Of a DNA stretch of 64,000 nt, positions 25,926 to 37,772 are shown in pieces. The translations under genes and the position numbers were made by a program. Origin of the DNA: Campylorhamphus procurvoides (Eukaryota > Chordata > Aves > Passeriformes > Dendrocolaptidae); the NCBI GenBank assembly GCA_013396655.1, contig WBMV01007620.1, forward strand, positions 682,001 through 746,000. Direction: 5' to 3'. Every line of letters begins with the position of its first letter. Position 1 is the first letter of the stretch. The notes below the pieces were generated by a model. The model was given only the letters and a program-made list of their open reading frames with translations. It had not been told where the DNA came from and searched no databases.

Positions 25926-28900
25926 CTGAAGTCCTGTATATTATGATGAACAGGCATCAAAACACAGGCAGAAAATGTTCTCTTTATGGAGTAAATTGTG
26001 CACCAGGCAAGACTGATTATTCAAAGCAAATCCCCTGAATAAGAAGTTTTATAAGCCAGAGCAGAATCCAAACAGGCTACTACAGAAAGGACCTCACCAG
26101 TTCATTTTACTGCTTCTTGATTACAGGCAGCTTGCACTGAAATACGGATGTCCCCAATGGTATGACACAAAAAATTCACTTTAAAAATGAAATATAACTC
26201 TGAAAAAGGCATTTTTCAATGGCGCTCTTCAACATACAAACTGTTATCCTCTCCACATCTGGGTTAAGATGCATCCTACCTTAAAAAAAGCTGCAAACAC
26301 ACCCAGTGAAAATATGGGCTACACTTCACAGTTTATCTGGGTTTGGGGGGAGCAGTTTTTAAAACTACTAATCACAGTCTGAGAATTTTTTTCAAAATAC
26401 AGTATTACCTTTAGAAATATATTTTAACAGTCAAAGAGCTAGGGGAAAAAAAAGCATGACTACCACAATTTATTTAGAAACTATTAAAATAAAGCACACG
26501 CCTTGGAAGAACTGCTTATAGTACCATTCTTTTCCTCACTTATTTGTCAGCACATTTGTAGTTCTCTCCCTACAAACCTTGCCTTGTAAAAACTTACACA
26601 GAAACCAAACAGAGAAAATCAGTCTAAATTATCTGAACATGATAACTGCAAAAGCAACTGCCAGTGAAGACAGAGATCTACAAGACCTGCAAATTACTTT
26701 TAAAATCTAGGGCAATTCTGAAAATATCCTAGTGCTCAATAACACATTGCCAAGATTCCCCCAGAGAAAATGCTAGGAATTAAAAGGAAATGAACAAAGA
26801 GTCAAAATTAAAACCATCATGATGTCTTTCACAAATACCCAGCACACTAATCTTCAGTACTGTGTACAGTTTTAAACTGTTTTTAAAAAGAAACGAAACT
26901 ATTAGGATTAGGGAAAAAATTCAATGGAGGGAACGATCAATGGTATGGAATGGTTTCCATATGAAGAAAACTACAATAAATTAAGGTTTTCCAGACAAAA
27001 ATTACTATGTAGAGACTTTTTTCCTAAAAAAAAAAAAGTTGTCCCACAGGGCACCTTTATAGCCTCTAATAATTTCCACTAAATTAGTCTGTTTTCTGCT
27101 GCCAGATTAGTTCTGCCTGGCAGCTTATATCCTCCAGAAACTGCTCACTGATTCACTTGCCCATTTGCTACTTTGCTCATTGCAGTGGTGCCACATGGTT
27201 TATCTGTTTGCTTACTCTCCATGTTCCTTCAATCCCAGAAGCAGTCTTCTCACTTCCCTGGTCTGCAGAAGCCTCTTGTATCTGTCTCCCTGTGCTGCCC
27301 AACTATCCATTCCTCTTTTACCTTCCTGAATCACTCTGCGGGGCTGCAAAACTGATGAGAATAGCTCAGCACATAATAAATATACATTTTTAGGCACATG
27401 CATAAAAACACATGTACTGAACAAGCAGAATTGAGGTATGATTAAGTTAGTGTGCAACTTCAGTTTTGTATCACAGTATTCTAATTTGCTGCTCTCTGTT
27501 CCACCCCATTGTCATATTTTGTCCTAGCCTAAGGCTGGAATCAAACATTCTTATTCATAATGAGAGGTATTCAGCTCTAACACTTTCCTCTGAAGCCAAG
27601 GGACCACTCTGAGCTAAGAATCTAGGCTAGAAAGAACTACGCCCTGAGCCAGTATGGCCATCCTTGCGGTGTCTCCCTCCTCCAGCTCTCAAAAATCATC
27701 CAGAAATCATAGTCAAATTCCAGTCTCTCATCAGGAATAACACGTGGAACACACAGTAAAATCAAAATTCTCTCTGTTTCTTCCCCTTCTTTTTGATTTC
27801 ATGGCTTCTTTCTTCCCCCTCAAATGCATTCCTCAGTCACTATAAGGAGGCTTAGTTTTAAATATCCCTAAACTAAAAAACCTTCCTGCTTCACAGGCTG
27901 GCTTCACCAGCTTTAAAGAACTGGCATGGCTACACAGCCAGAACTACACTCAGTGAACAAAGCCTTTGTCCAACAAAGTCAGTGGAAACAGCATGGATTT
28001 CACCAGGACAAGAGTTAGCTCACTCTGTAGGTAACAGGTGGTATAAACTTTTTTTTCCAGCTTTTTGTTCACATGTTCCCCTATATGGTTTGTTTTCATC
28101 CATCTATCTGGAGAAGACTACATGCTATAGAAAACTCCTATATCAATGAAAAGTACTAATTGAAGGGAATCCACCTTTGTTTTCTTTATATTTCATGTTG
28201 ACTTATTAAGTCCTTTATAAGTAAACATTTCTTGGAGAGAAATGCACAGGGGAACAAATCAAGCCATAACAAGCAATTCTGAAAATGTTTCACATACAAA
28301 TACTGGAAGAGAGTAACTTATTTTTTCCACTCTATTTCTATATGAATCATGTTTATCTTCTGATTTTAGCCTTGAGGCATCTATCAATAATTAAAAAAAA
28401 CCCCTGATCTCACAGTCACATTGCAGAAGTGTCAGGGAGACAACTCACTGTTAGTATAAATATCACTTTTCACAGCATGACTGGCTTTCACATACATTAC
28501 TGTGTTCAATTACCATAATGTACAATACTTTTGTTTACATCTATAAGAAATAAATAACAATAAACTAATTTTAATTAGTTTAGGCACTTGCATTCTCATT
28601 TAAAACCAGAAAGCAATTTTTGAGATAAGGCACATTTCACTGAGGATGCAATTTGATTGTACAACCTTCCATATGTGAAACACTGAATGAGGAAAACAAG
28701 ACCCTAAATTGGGCTTTGAGGCAAGAACTAAACTTGCAAGCCTCCAGATAAATATGACAATGAAAAACAACCAGTCATTTTGCTTTTTTCCCCTCCTCAT
28801 ATACACTTCAGGTGCTTCATGCAAGCCAGTCATATAAAATGAGGAGAGCTACAATGTGTTTTTTACTAAATCTGAGTAATCACAGAACAGAACATTTTAA

Positions 28901-30297
28901 ATACCCCAGTGTTTATCAATGGGAATAATTTCCTATGGCTACTATTATTCACAATTACTAGTGATTTTCTACTTGCACCCTGTTATGCCCTTCACTTGCT
29001 AATTGCCATTTTTTATTACTATATTGGAATATGCTGCTTGTTAAAACACAGCATGCTGAGTTAAATAATAGTGATTGCAGCTGTCCTCATTTTTATTAAT
29101 ATGAGAGAAGATAGAAGTGCCTTGAAAAGACACTGAAGTCTTCACAGCTCTGGCCTCACACCAGGGTTGGGTTTAGGTTTAAAATCTACAGTTTTGAACA
29201 GAATTTGCCACACCCTTTGGTTTCTTTGCAAGCTTCCAGAACTTGGTAATTACAGTAACGGTAAATGAGGCCAATTAGAAAATAGTCCTTACACAGTCCT
29301 TATCACCCAGACAAGGTGTACCCATGGACTGAAGCAACCAACCAGCAACACCTGAAACACCCAGCCCTCAATTACACAGCATCTTACTTCATACCAAAGC
29401 TGTGAATACAAATACGGAAAATATTCATGTGGCACATTTGTGCTTAACTTAAAGATGTGTCCCATTCTATGCCTAAATTAAGATATAATCAGACCTAAAT
29501 CTCAGCTAAGAGGTAACAAGAAACCATGTCTTAAACCTGCCCAAGTCTGTATAGAAGAGAGCACTCTCTGTTCTCTTTGTGTGTCACATCTAAATTAATT
29601 AGTTTAACACACTGAAAAGAGGAATGGCCTTTTGTTCCCTACGTCTTCTAAACAAGCATCCAGGAGTGTGCTGTGTTCAGACAGCCCAAGCCTGGAAGCA
29701 AGCACAAGGCTGTCATTGCAAACATCCCTTATTAGCCTCTGATATTAGACATGAGAGATGACAAATGATGTTCTCAATGGTCTGCTCTGAAACGGAAAAC
29801 AGAGAAGCAGACAGTAGTCTAGGAGAGGGGCTGGGTTAAAAAACCTGCCATGTGAATCAGGGAACCAGAAATCAGCATGAAAATGTCTTCCTGCACCACA
29901 TATGATAGGAAGTGCTTCAGTACATTTCTGCACAGTACTCAGCAGGCACACCCAGGATTGCTTTGTTCATGACCCAAGCCAGGTCAGACCTAGGCTGGTA
30001 CTGAGGCAGAAGACATGCAGCTGGCTGGAATTGGGCTGAGTCTAAAGTAGAAACATCCCTGTCCCTAATCTTAGCACAACTCATTAACCTGGACCTACAC
30101 TCGACTGTGGTTCAGATTGGGCTTGTGTCCACCTGATGTCCCAGCAGAGCCCCAAGGTGCGCAGAAGCCTCAATCCTGTGCCCCTTGCCTGCCACATTGC
30201 TGCCTCTGTGCACCACTGGAGTAACTCTGGCTTGACAATGCTAAGTGAGATTAATTGCCAATAGAATTCAGTTAGAGAGTCCAAGAGGAAATAATCT

Positions 30298-30329
30298 AAT
30301 TACTTTCTCTATTAATTACTTTCTCTGTT
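30298..30329 (+). repeat. 16-bp tandem duplication
   Basis: AATTACTTTCTCTATT followed directly by AATTACTTTCTCTGTT; one mismatch. Confidence 0.9.
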
Positions 30330-30563
30330 GATTATGATCACTGTTCTGGTATACTTCTTAATGAAATTAAGCACACATTAACATTCTGCAGGGTCAGACA
30401 CAGCTGCTAAATCTGTTTTGCATATGATGTGTTCTGCTCCTGGTAGGCTCCATCAGTTGTACTGAGCCACATTAATGCTGTTCTGTATGCTAGAATTAAT
30501 AGAATATTAAAAGTAAACGTAGTTCTTTATTTTTAAAGATCAACCTCAATCCATAATCCTTAC

Positions 30564-30670
30564 CGATTTAATGCAAAAGCATAATGAAATTTAATGTTGT
30601 GTTGATCAGCCAGATCACAGGTAGGAAGCATTTCCAGTGTTTCTACCAGCTTCACCATAGCATCATAGTC
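30564..30670 (-). CDS. MAP3K15: MAP3K15 exon (window exon 5): TPR-rich region
   Basis: Phase-0 start [20 protein letters not shown], then [15 protein letters not shown], ending with CG of a split Arg codon. Acceptor CATACCAG, donor GTAAGG. 107 nt = 35 codons + 2. LVETL..LPTCD and HYAFALNRR are family landmarks of the regulatory region. The polypyrimidine tract of its acceptor is an uninterrupted run of 18 T on the gene strand (30684-30701), which is a length-variable type of sequence. Confidence 0.95.
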
Positions 30671-31946
30671 CTGGTATGAAATTAAAAAAAAAAAAAAAAA
30701 AGAATTAAGTAGAAGACACTGAAAGCAGAGGAAAGCATCACTAAGCTAAAATATAAAATAGACAGTTTCTCAGGTGACTGTTCCTAAAAGAGTCAGTGAA
30801 ACAGCTACGAATGCTGTAAGGATAAACAGGGATTTTGTCTATTCATGTCAGCACTTGCCTCTTCCTCACCATAATGCCACTGTCCAAACTACTGAATCCC
30901 TCTACCCAGTTTGATTGATTACACTGCCAGCACCAGGAAGAAGAGTCGATGAGTCTGGCTCTTTCAGGCCTAATTAAGGACTTTTGATGAACGACATTTC
31001 ATCAGGTCATTGCAGACTCAAGCACAGTTCACTCTACAGTACAATCATCCATTGGTGCACTCACATTGGCTTCTCAGGGGTAACCCACATACACATTGCT
31101 GAAGAGGTCAGTTTATTGACACCTCAAATGGCCTCATGTTACTTAATCCATTTGTTCAAAACCTGTTTTGAGATGAGTATGTTTCTCAAGGCAGACCTTT
31201 CCAAAGTATGTAAATGATCACCAGAGACAATCAAGATGAAGTTGGATAAAGTTCTGCAGGAAAACGTGCAACTCAGAACGGAAAGTCAGATGATGTGACC
31301 ACCCTTTGCTCTCATAACCCATTTATACTTATGAAATAAACAACTCAGCTCCTGATGGAAAAAAAGATTCTGTAGAGTCATTGGAACTGTATTTTAAAGG
31401 TATGTCAAACACACAGACTGTGAGTTTGAAAGTACAGCATACAGGCTGTGTTTTAGCAAAAGCAGAACTTATTTAAAAACAAAAATGAGAAAACAAAGTT
31501 GCAGTTCTATGTTAAAAGCAAATTAATGTTTTTTTATTATAGTTCTCAATTTGGGAATCTCTGGCCAATACAATGGTCACAACAAATACATTTTCTCAAT
31601 TTCTAAATACATCTGACTTCGGTGAAGAGGGAGGAAAGGGAAGAAAGGGCAAAGCGAGAATCTTGCTTTGGTAGGGAATTTCTTCCTTTTCTTTATTTTT
31701 TAAAGAGGTTAGAGATTACTAAAACAATGGAAGAGACCTCATGAAGTCACCTAATCTGTGTGTTTTGTTCACAGGCAAAATAAATAAGAGTCTCTAGCCC
31801 CTTAAGTTGCTCAACAGACAATATAACAATTGTGCCAAGTGAGTGTCAGCTTTGACTCACTGTTTAAGGAACACTGCAGTACAGAAAAACAAACAAGAGC
31901 CAAAATCCCATGGTAAAATAATCTTCCTTAGTCTTTAGGCACCTAC
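30671..31946 (-). other. MAP3K15: MAP3K15 intron (1.3 kb)
   Basis: Contains the A18 run at 30684-30701 that serves as the poly-T tract of the acceptor. Otherwise nothing recognised. Confidence 0.8.
30684..30701 (+). repeat. A18 mononucleotide run (poly-T tract of an acceptor on the gene strand)
   Basis: Eighteen consecutive A. On the gene strand it is T18 at about -14 to -31 from the acceptor CATACCAG of the exon ending at 30670, so it is the polypyrimidine tract of that splice site. Confidence 0.95.
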
Positions 31947-32115
31947 CTGAATGTCTCTGTAAGAAAGCAGCAGGTTTATGACAATGTCAGAAGTCAGCAC
32001 TTCAGTATTATCCATACGGAGCTTAATTCTGGCCAGCTCCTTAGCCAGTTCATCACCTTGGTACTTCTCTCTGGCTTTTCGAATGTCATTTAGCAGTGTT
32101 TCTTTATAATAGGTA
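31947..32115 (-). CDS. MAP3K15: MAP3K15 exon (window exon 4): start of TPR-rich regulatory region
   Basis: One leading base completes Cys, then TYYKETLLNDIRKAREKYQG, a helical stretch with DELAKELARIKLRMDN, and TEVLTSDIVINLLLSYRDIQ ending in phase 0. Acceptor ATTTCTTTAG, donor GTAGGT. 169 nt = 1 + 56 codons. This is among the best conserved parts of ASK proteins, at the start of the central regulatory region that recruits TRAF proteins and primes MKK substrates. A charged amphipathic pattern (KETLLNDIRKAREK) is visible. Confidence 0.95.
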
Positions 32116-32710
32116 CTAAAGAAATAAAAGATAAATATATGGGAAGAAGACTGTTGGATATTTCTTATGAAGCATGGCTATATTTCTAATAAAAACAGAC
32201 TAAGGTGCACATCAAATGTTTCCAGATCTTTCATTAACTATTTATAAATATTCCACCTTGCCCCACCTCAGACTATGGGGCTCACTATCAATATGTTTAT
32301 AACCACCTTGTGAAGTAATTTTATTAACACAGAAAAATTGGGGCATTTCTTTGCCCCAGTACTGACCATGACAGACGTGGTACTTTGTATCATAAAGAGG
32401 GCAGCAACTGGGATAATGAAGTGACACAGAGAGGAAAGACTAGTGTGATGTAAAGGGGATGTACATTATTTTATCATGAAAGGAGGAAACAGGCTTTCAA
32501 ACAAAGAAACTAAAACAAAAGCAAACCACCACTGATTTAGTTGCAATGTCTTTGATTAACGTAACACATAATGTGGGCAGGATCTATGTAAGTGCATCTT
32601 ATTTACACTAACATCAGTGCACAGTGCAACATCAGAGCTTTTGTAAAATCAAAAATTGTATATATATTAACAGTACAAGAGAGAGAAATGGCCCGGACAA
32701 GCTACTTAGG

Positions 32711-32908
32711 AGTGAGTTCTTCACAGAAAGAGTGACTGGCATTGGAATGGGCTGCCCAGGGAGGTGGTGGAGTCACCGTCCCTGGAGGTGTGTAAAAGAA
32801 GACTGGATGTGGCACCGAAAGCCATGGTCTGGTTGAGACAGTGGTATTCAGTCATAAGGTGGACTCAATGACCTCAGAAGTCTTTTCAAACCTAACAGAG
32901 TCTGTGAA
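32711..32908 (+). mobile_element. CR1 LINE 3' tail, plus orientation
   Basis: Strong match to the avian CR1 tail: TTGGAATGGGCTGCCCAGGG then AGGTGGTGGAGTCACCGTCC and CTGGAGGTGT, ending in AGGTGGACTCAATGACCTC and CCTAACAGAGTCTGTGA. About 200 bp, 5'-truncated, in antisense to MAP3K15. It ends with a degenerate copy of the CR1 3' repeat. Confidence 0.92.
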
Positions 32909-33606
32909 GTTCATCTGGAACAGGCTATGGAGTCTATAGTTCAGAAGTTAGCAGATGACAGGTACTCAAATACACACAATTCCTTACATCTCAGTTTTGC
33001 AAAGCATTCAACCTTGCTTAGCATAAGCCCTACACATAACAAAGCAAATTAAGCTCTCTGTCTAATACCATTATATCTCATATATAACATGAGAGATGTG
33101 TTTTTAATCAGAGCAGCAAGGTCACAATAAGCACTACTGCAAAAATCTCAACAGTTGCTTTATTGCCAGTGGAGATTTCCAGTCTCAGGTTTCTATCCAG
33201 CATTGCCTTCTACCAGGTTAATGATAATTAGTTCTCCTTGTGCTAACCAAACTCAAGAGTAATACTGGCTAATGCTTTTCAAAAGTAACCAAATGACTTA
33301 GGAAAAATAAGAGTCTCATTTTCAAGAATGATGGAACACTTAAACTCTTCTAGTTTATTCATGTTTGTGGCAGGAATGAGGTATCATCTAACTACATCTA
33401 CCTCTTCATAGGGATTTACCACAACAGTGTCTAATTCTGCAGGTGTGGAAAAGCCTCTTTCAGGCCCTTCAGCCTGAAAATGGGAGAGAGAAAAAAGGTT
33501 TTACTGTAGGACTTCGAACACAATTATCAAACCAAAATAACCCATAGCCCTGGTTGTAGCTGTCAGAGACAAAGCAGTTTTGAACAGCTGGAGCCAAGAC
33601 AGGTGA

Positions 33607-33659
33607 TCTCTCTTTCTCTTTCTTTCCTTCTCTTTCCCATTCTTTCTCTCTTCCCTTTC
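33607..33659 (+). repeat. Near-perfect homopyrimidine tract (53 bp)
   Basis: A C/T-only run of mixed CTTT and CTCT units with a single A break at 33639. On the gene strand it is homopurine. Such tracts can form triplex DNA; no function is implied by the sequence alone. Confidence 0.85.
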
Positions 33660-34631
33660 ACACTATCCCGTTATCCAAAAGCCACTCCCATGTGCTTATA
33701 CTAGGGAGGTCAGGGACTAACATACCAATTTCCATGCTAAGTGTGTAGTTTACTCAGGGAACTCTGTAAGCTTTTGTGCACCCTCTGACTTGGGTCATTC
33801 CTTTCCACAAGCACCCAGGAATCTTGGGTGCTTCCCTTGTTTTCAGATGGGATGTCACAGCAGGATCATCCGTGGGATCCCAAGGGTAGGACCACCTGAG
33901 AAAGGGAGGTTTCTAGGCAAGCCTTTCACTTGGGTGAGATGGCAGTGGGGAAACAGAAAGAAATCCAAGGGCCCTCATCACTACCTCATGCTTCAGACAC
34001 TAGGAAAATTAAAATCTAGAAGGCCAGTCTCTCCCAGTGTTTCCAGAAATATATACAAAATAAGACTAGCTGCAGAGTACATGGTGAGCCATTCTGAAAG
34101 ACAGACCTCCTTCTTCAGCACCAATTCTCAGAACTCCAACCAGTCCCTTGAAGAAGCAACTAAACAATATCCCGCTTATTAGGTGATATCAAAAGGTTAC
34201 TATTTAAAAATAAAACCAAACTATGAAAGTTACATTTGATTGCCCATTGCTGCCATATATATTTTTTATTTGGCGACAGAAAAGGACAGTGTTTGGCTTT
34301 GAGCTCTATGAAGAAGCTATGATCTTATCTCCTATTACAACCTCATGCAGTGTAATTTAAACTTAAGCACTTTATCTTACCCATGGACTGCCTGTGCTTA
34401 TTGGAAAGTAACCATAAATCAAATTCTAGCATAACATGGTTAGTTAACTGCAACAGCTGCAGGACAGGAATACCGAAACCAGCAAAGTTAACAGCTCCTT
34501 TTACCACTATATTAAGTGCAGTGAAAAAATAAATCAAAAATCAATGCTACTAGAAATTCTGTATCTTTTTTTTCCATAACATTAAAAAGAGAATATCAAA
34601 GGTTCTGGAAGTGCATGTGTTGTAACATTAC

Positions 34632-34825
34632 CATGATGTAACATGAACATCCTTGAGAAGTCTGAGAAACTTGTCCACCAGTGGGACACAAAGTGGCCCC
34701 AGGATATTGTCCCAGCTGGGCTGCATGTACTCAGAAGCTCTTCGTTGGGCATCACTTTCACAGCAAAAGTAGTCAGCACAAGGTGTGATGATGTATGGGA
34801 TAAAATAATAGTTGCCACTGGAACC
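34632..34825 (-). CDS. MAP3K15: MAP3K15 exon (window exon 3): end of thioredoxin-binding region
   Basis: Starts in phase 0 with GSSGNYYFIPYI, continues with a Cys-rich stretch (TPCADYFCCESDAQRR), then YMQPSWDNILGPLCVPLVDK and ends LLKDVHVTS plus TG, which joins T of the next exon to make Cys. Acceptor TTGTAG, donor GTAATG. 194 nt = 64 codons + 2. These blocks match ASK3 (ASK1 differs with GNYTFVPYM and LLGPICLPLVD). The cysteines ADYFCC are in the part of the family that contacts redox regulators, but which cysteines matter in this paralog is not shown by sequence. The candidate 72-nt exon at 37701 would be spliced just before this one. Confidence 0.95.
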
Positions 34826-37700
34826 CTACAATACAAACAGACAGAGTTTAGAAAACAAATGAAACTGGAAATATATTTGTATCCAATATACACAGAATCT
34901 TTTGCCGTCAGAAAAAACAACTAGAGTAGTGCTGGTGCACTGTGAAGTTTTAGTGCACTGTTTAACAAAATATTTGCAAGCATTAAATTCAAGGAAATTT
35001 CTGTGGAAGAGTTACAAGGGTAATGAATAAGGGTCCAGGCCTGTCAAGGGGCAATACAACAAAACTGTACTACTTTTTTTAACGTGATGTACAGGTCTAA
35101 TAGGGTCTGACAGTTACCAGCTAACCTTCTGTTTCCAAATTTTTGGAGTCAGAGATGTACTTTCATCTTCTTGGCTCACTCTGTGCTAGGCAAGATATAA
35201 TGCAGAGCTCCCCACAAAGAGAGAAATACAAAAACACAGGCACTGGAAGGACTTTTATAGAGATGTTTAGCCCAAAAGAGACTACAAAACATCTGTTACA
35301 TGCTATATCAAACACCAAACCAATCGAAATCCAAAACTTTGAAATGTTTTGTAATACATGCAGGATTTGTAACACAAAATTCTAGAAGTAAACCCCAAAA
35401 AACCTTAATAGCCACATAAAATGTGCAAATATGACCAAGGTTCTGAAATGGAAAAGGACACAGGAAACACCCTTCAGAGCTCCAAATCAGCAAGTTCAGA
35501 GTGTTCAGCTCCAGAGAAAGACCTCAAAACCAGACCACTGTGAATTTTTCTACAGTTAGTAGGAGCACCTGCATCCCATTTGAGCTTCAACAATTCTTGG
35601 CTGTTTAGAAGAAAGGTGAACTTTACATTTCAGAGTAACTAGACAGGAGCACTGCAGCACAGATCAGTATGAAATGTCTACCACAATCAGCTACCCCTAA
35701 ATGCCCTTCAACCTCCACCTTGGAGATATCAAGGCATTGAACATGTACAGCAATTTTTTCCTATCATCTAAGCTTGCAGAAAAGCCAGAGCCATTTAAAG
35801 TTACCTTGAACAATGGGAGAATGCTGAGGTGATGGAAAGAATGATATGACAATGGCACATTTTAATTTGTATTAATAAACTGGACAAGATAAATAAACTG
35901 TTCACATGAGCTTAAAAATGTAGGCCATGCAGTTAATAAAAATACAGGCAAAATCCCCCATCAATAAATGCTGTTGCTGATCTGAGTTTATGAAGATTTA
36001 GATTTTTAAACTATTTTTAGCAGATAAAGATCAAGTCACATTCCTTCTTTAAAAACCCCAAAAGACATTATCTGTTCCTAACAATATAATTGTTGGATTG
36101 TTATCTTTACCTCCTACTAGAAAAGTCAGAAAAACTGCAAACCAAACCATCGGTATGTTAAAACAATTTAGTCTCAGGTTTATTCAAATAAACCCTAAGT
36201 TTAGTGCAACACAAAAGCTCCTTGTGTATAAACTCTATTCTTAAACCTGTAACAACAAATTAGCTCTTTCAGTTGTGTGGCCTTTCTGAAAGAGTCTTTC
36301 TTATCTTCCTTATGTAAAAAAACAGTCCATCTCCTTTTCTTATGGTACCAAGAGTTAGAAATGGCTGTAAATACCACCCTTGCTTCTTCTTATTTACTCA
36401 GGATGCTGGTCTTTGACACCAAAAGCTAATTATGTTGAAAAATACTGTCTTGTCACATCAACCACTGCTTTTTAAGATAATGAATAAATGGCTTAGATAT
36501 ATATGAAGTAACATATATAACAATTCTAGCTGCAAGTATATATGTAACCTATAAATCATTATTTAATTGTAACAGAATTATAATGTTAAAGCTTATAAAT
36601 TGGTTGATTTCAAGATTAATTGCTAAGCTATTTTAATTGTCTGATTTTGAGAAATATTTGTCACAAATTACAGCCAAGCAGACTAAAAAAATAAAAGAGC
36701 TCTCAAAGCTCATCTTCCAGCAAATAACATATCCCAGTATGCTAGAAATGAAACTTCTGTATTCAATCACAACATTATAAAATCTACCACAAAAAGAGAC
36801 AAATGTTTAAGAACATTTAAAAAAAAACAACCCAGGAAACAATTGCAATTAAGTTGAGAGAGGGACCTGTTCTTCAGGGAAAACAGTCAAAGTCATGCCT
36901 TTGCTGAAGGGGCGGAAAGAGTATGGCACATGTATGCCATTTTTAGGCTCTAGGCAACACAGGGCAGATATAGAGTGATTTTTGTCTTAAATTACTCTTC
37001 TAAACATTTTGCTAAACTGTTGACCTTAATAACAAACAGGTTTTTTAATTGTGCAGCTACAGTTATTCCGGCGCAACTTTGTGACAGAGATGCTATGCTA
37101 CAATTAAAGGTGATTTTTTTCAAATAAATAATGTTGAGTAAAATCTTGCAATTTTAGAGCCAGGCTAATAGAATAATTATTTTACTTGAGCCATGCTATT
37201 CATTTTGCCTCACTCAAGTATCAGGAGTATTAAGAGTGCTTACTCTACCTTACAAAACAGTTGGAGAGAAAACACAGGGTAACAGAAAATGAACTGTATT
37301 CACTCAAGTAAGCCACAAACTCCTGAGTGTTCAGGGAGTTTAATTCACCATTGTCTCAAGTATTATGGTTTTCACCATTGTTTTCTGGGACATCACATTC
37401 CTATCCATCTTGCAATACAGATGACTAATACATTATAAACTTCTAAAAAATACTTCCTTTTCTAAAGTTGAATATATGTAGTATATTTATGTAAAGACTG
37501 TGAACAGGGATTTATCACAAGACAAACATTCTAAATTTCAGGGATCTAGCTTGCAAGGACCCAGTATTCCAATTACCTTGAAGGAAAGACCCTGCCAAGC
37601 ACTACCCTTAAATTACCCTTATACATTTTTACAAGTCCAGAAACACAGTAAAAGTATGGCATAACTATTCAACAGAAGGCAGATTTAAAGGGATACATAC

Positions 37701-37772
37701 TTTGCCTATTAGATTACCACTGTGGTACTCAGGAGGTACTTGAACCCGAAGAAAAGCTTTGAGGTTGGCAAC
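37701..37772 (-). CDS. Candidate 72-nt cassette exon within MAP3K15 (unproven)
   Basis: Between microexon 42759-42782 and exon 34632-34825, whose shared junction is phase 0, there is a stretch with an AG acceptor (AATTTGGAGTAG), 24 open codons and a good donor GTATGTAT. The peptide would start VANLKAFLRVQV and end EYHSGNLIGK. Inclusion would add 24 residues in frame between QKNT and GSSGNYY in the thioredoxin-binding region. GC is 32/72, somewhat above the surrounding intron. No such insert is known to me in ASK1 or ASK3, the acceptor has another AG four bases upstream, and a second frame is nearly open too, so it may be chance. Confidence 0.3.

Larger units (their letters stand above)
23252..30563 (-). 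other. MAP3K15: MAP3K15 intron (7.3 kb)
   Basis: One of the two largest complete introns. It contains a minus-strand CR1 tail (25762-25925) and a 16-bp tandem duplication with one mismatch (30298-30329). No further exon-like segment fits the flanking phase (2/1). Confidence 0.75.
32116..34631 (-). other. MAP3K15: MAP3K15 intron (2.5 kb)
   Basis: Contains a CR1 tail (32711-32908), a possible cryptic exon (33402-33473) and a homopyrimidine tract (33607-33659). A 130-codon open frame on the + strand (33790-34182) has no recognised similarity. Confidence 0.75.

Noticed and set aside
33790..34182. 130-codon open frame on the + strand
   Set aside because: No recognised domain, no splice or promoter context, and it lies antisense within an intron; length is within chance for the moderately GC-richer stretch.
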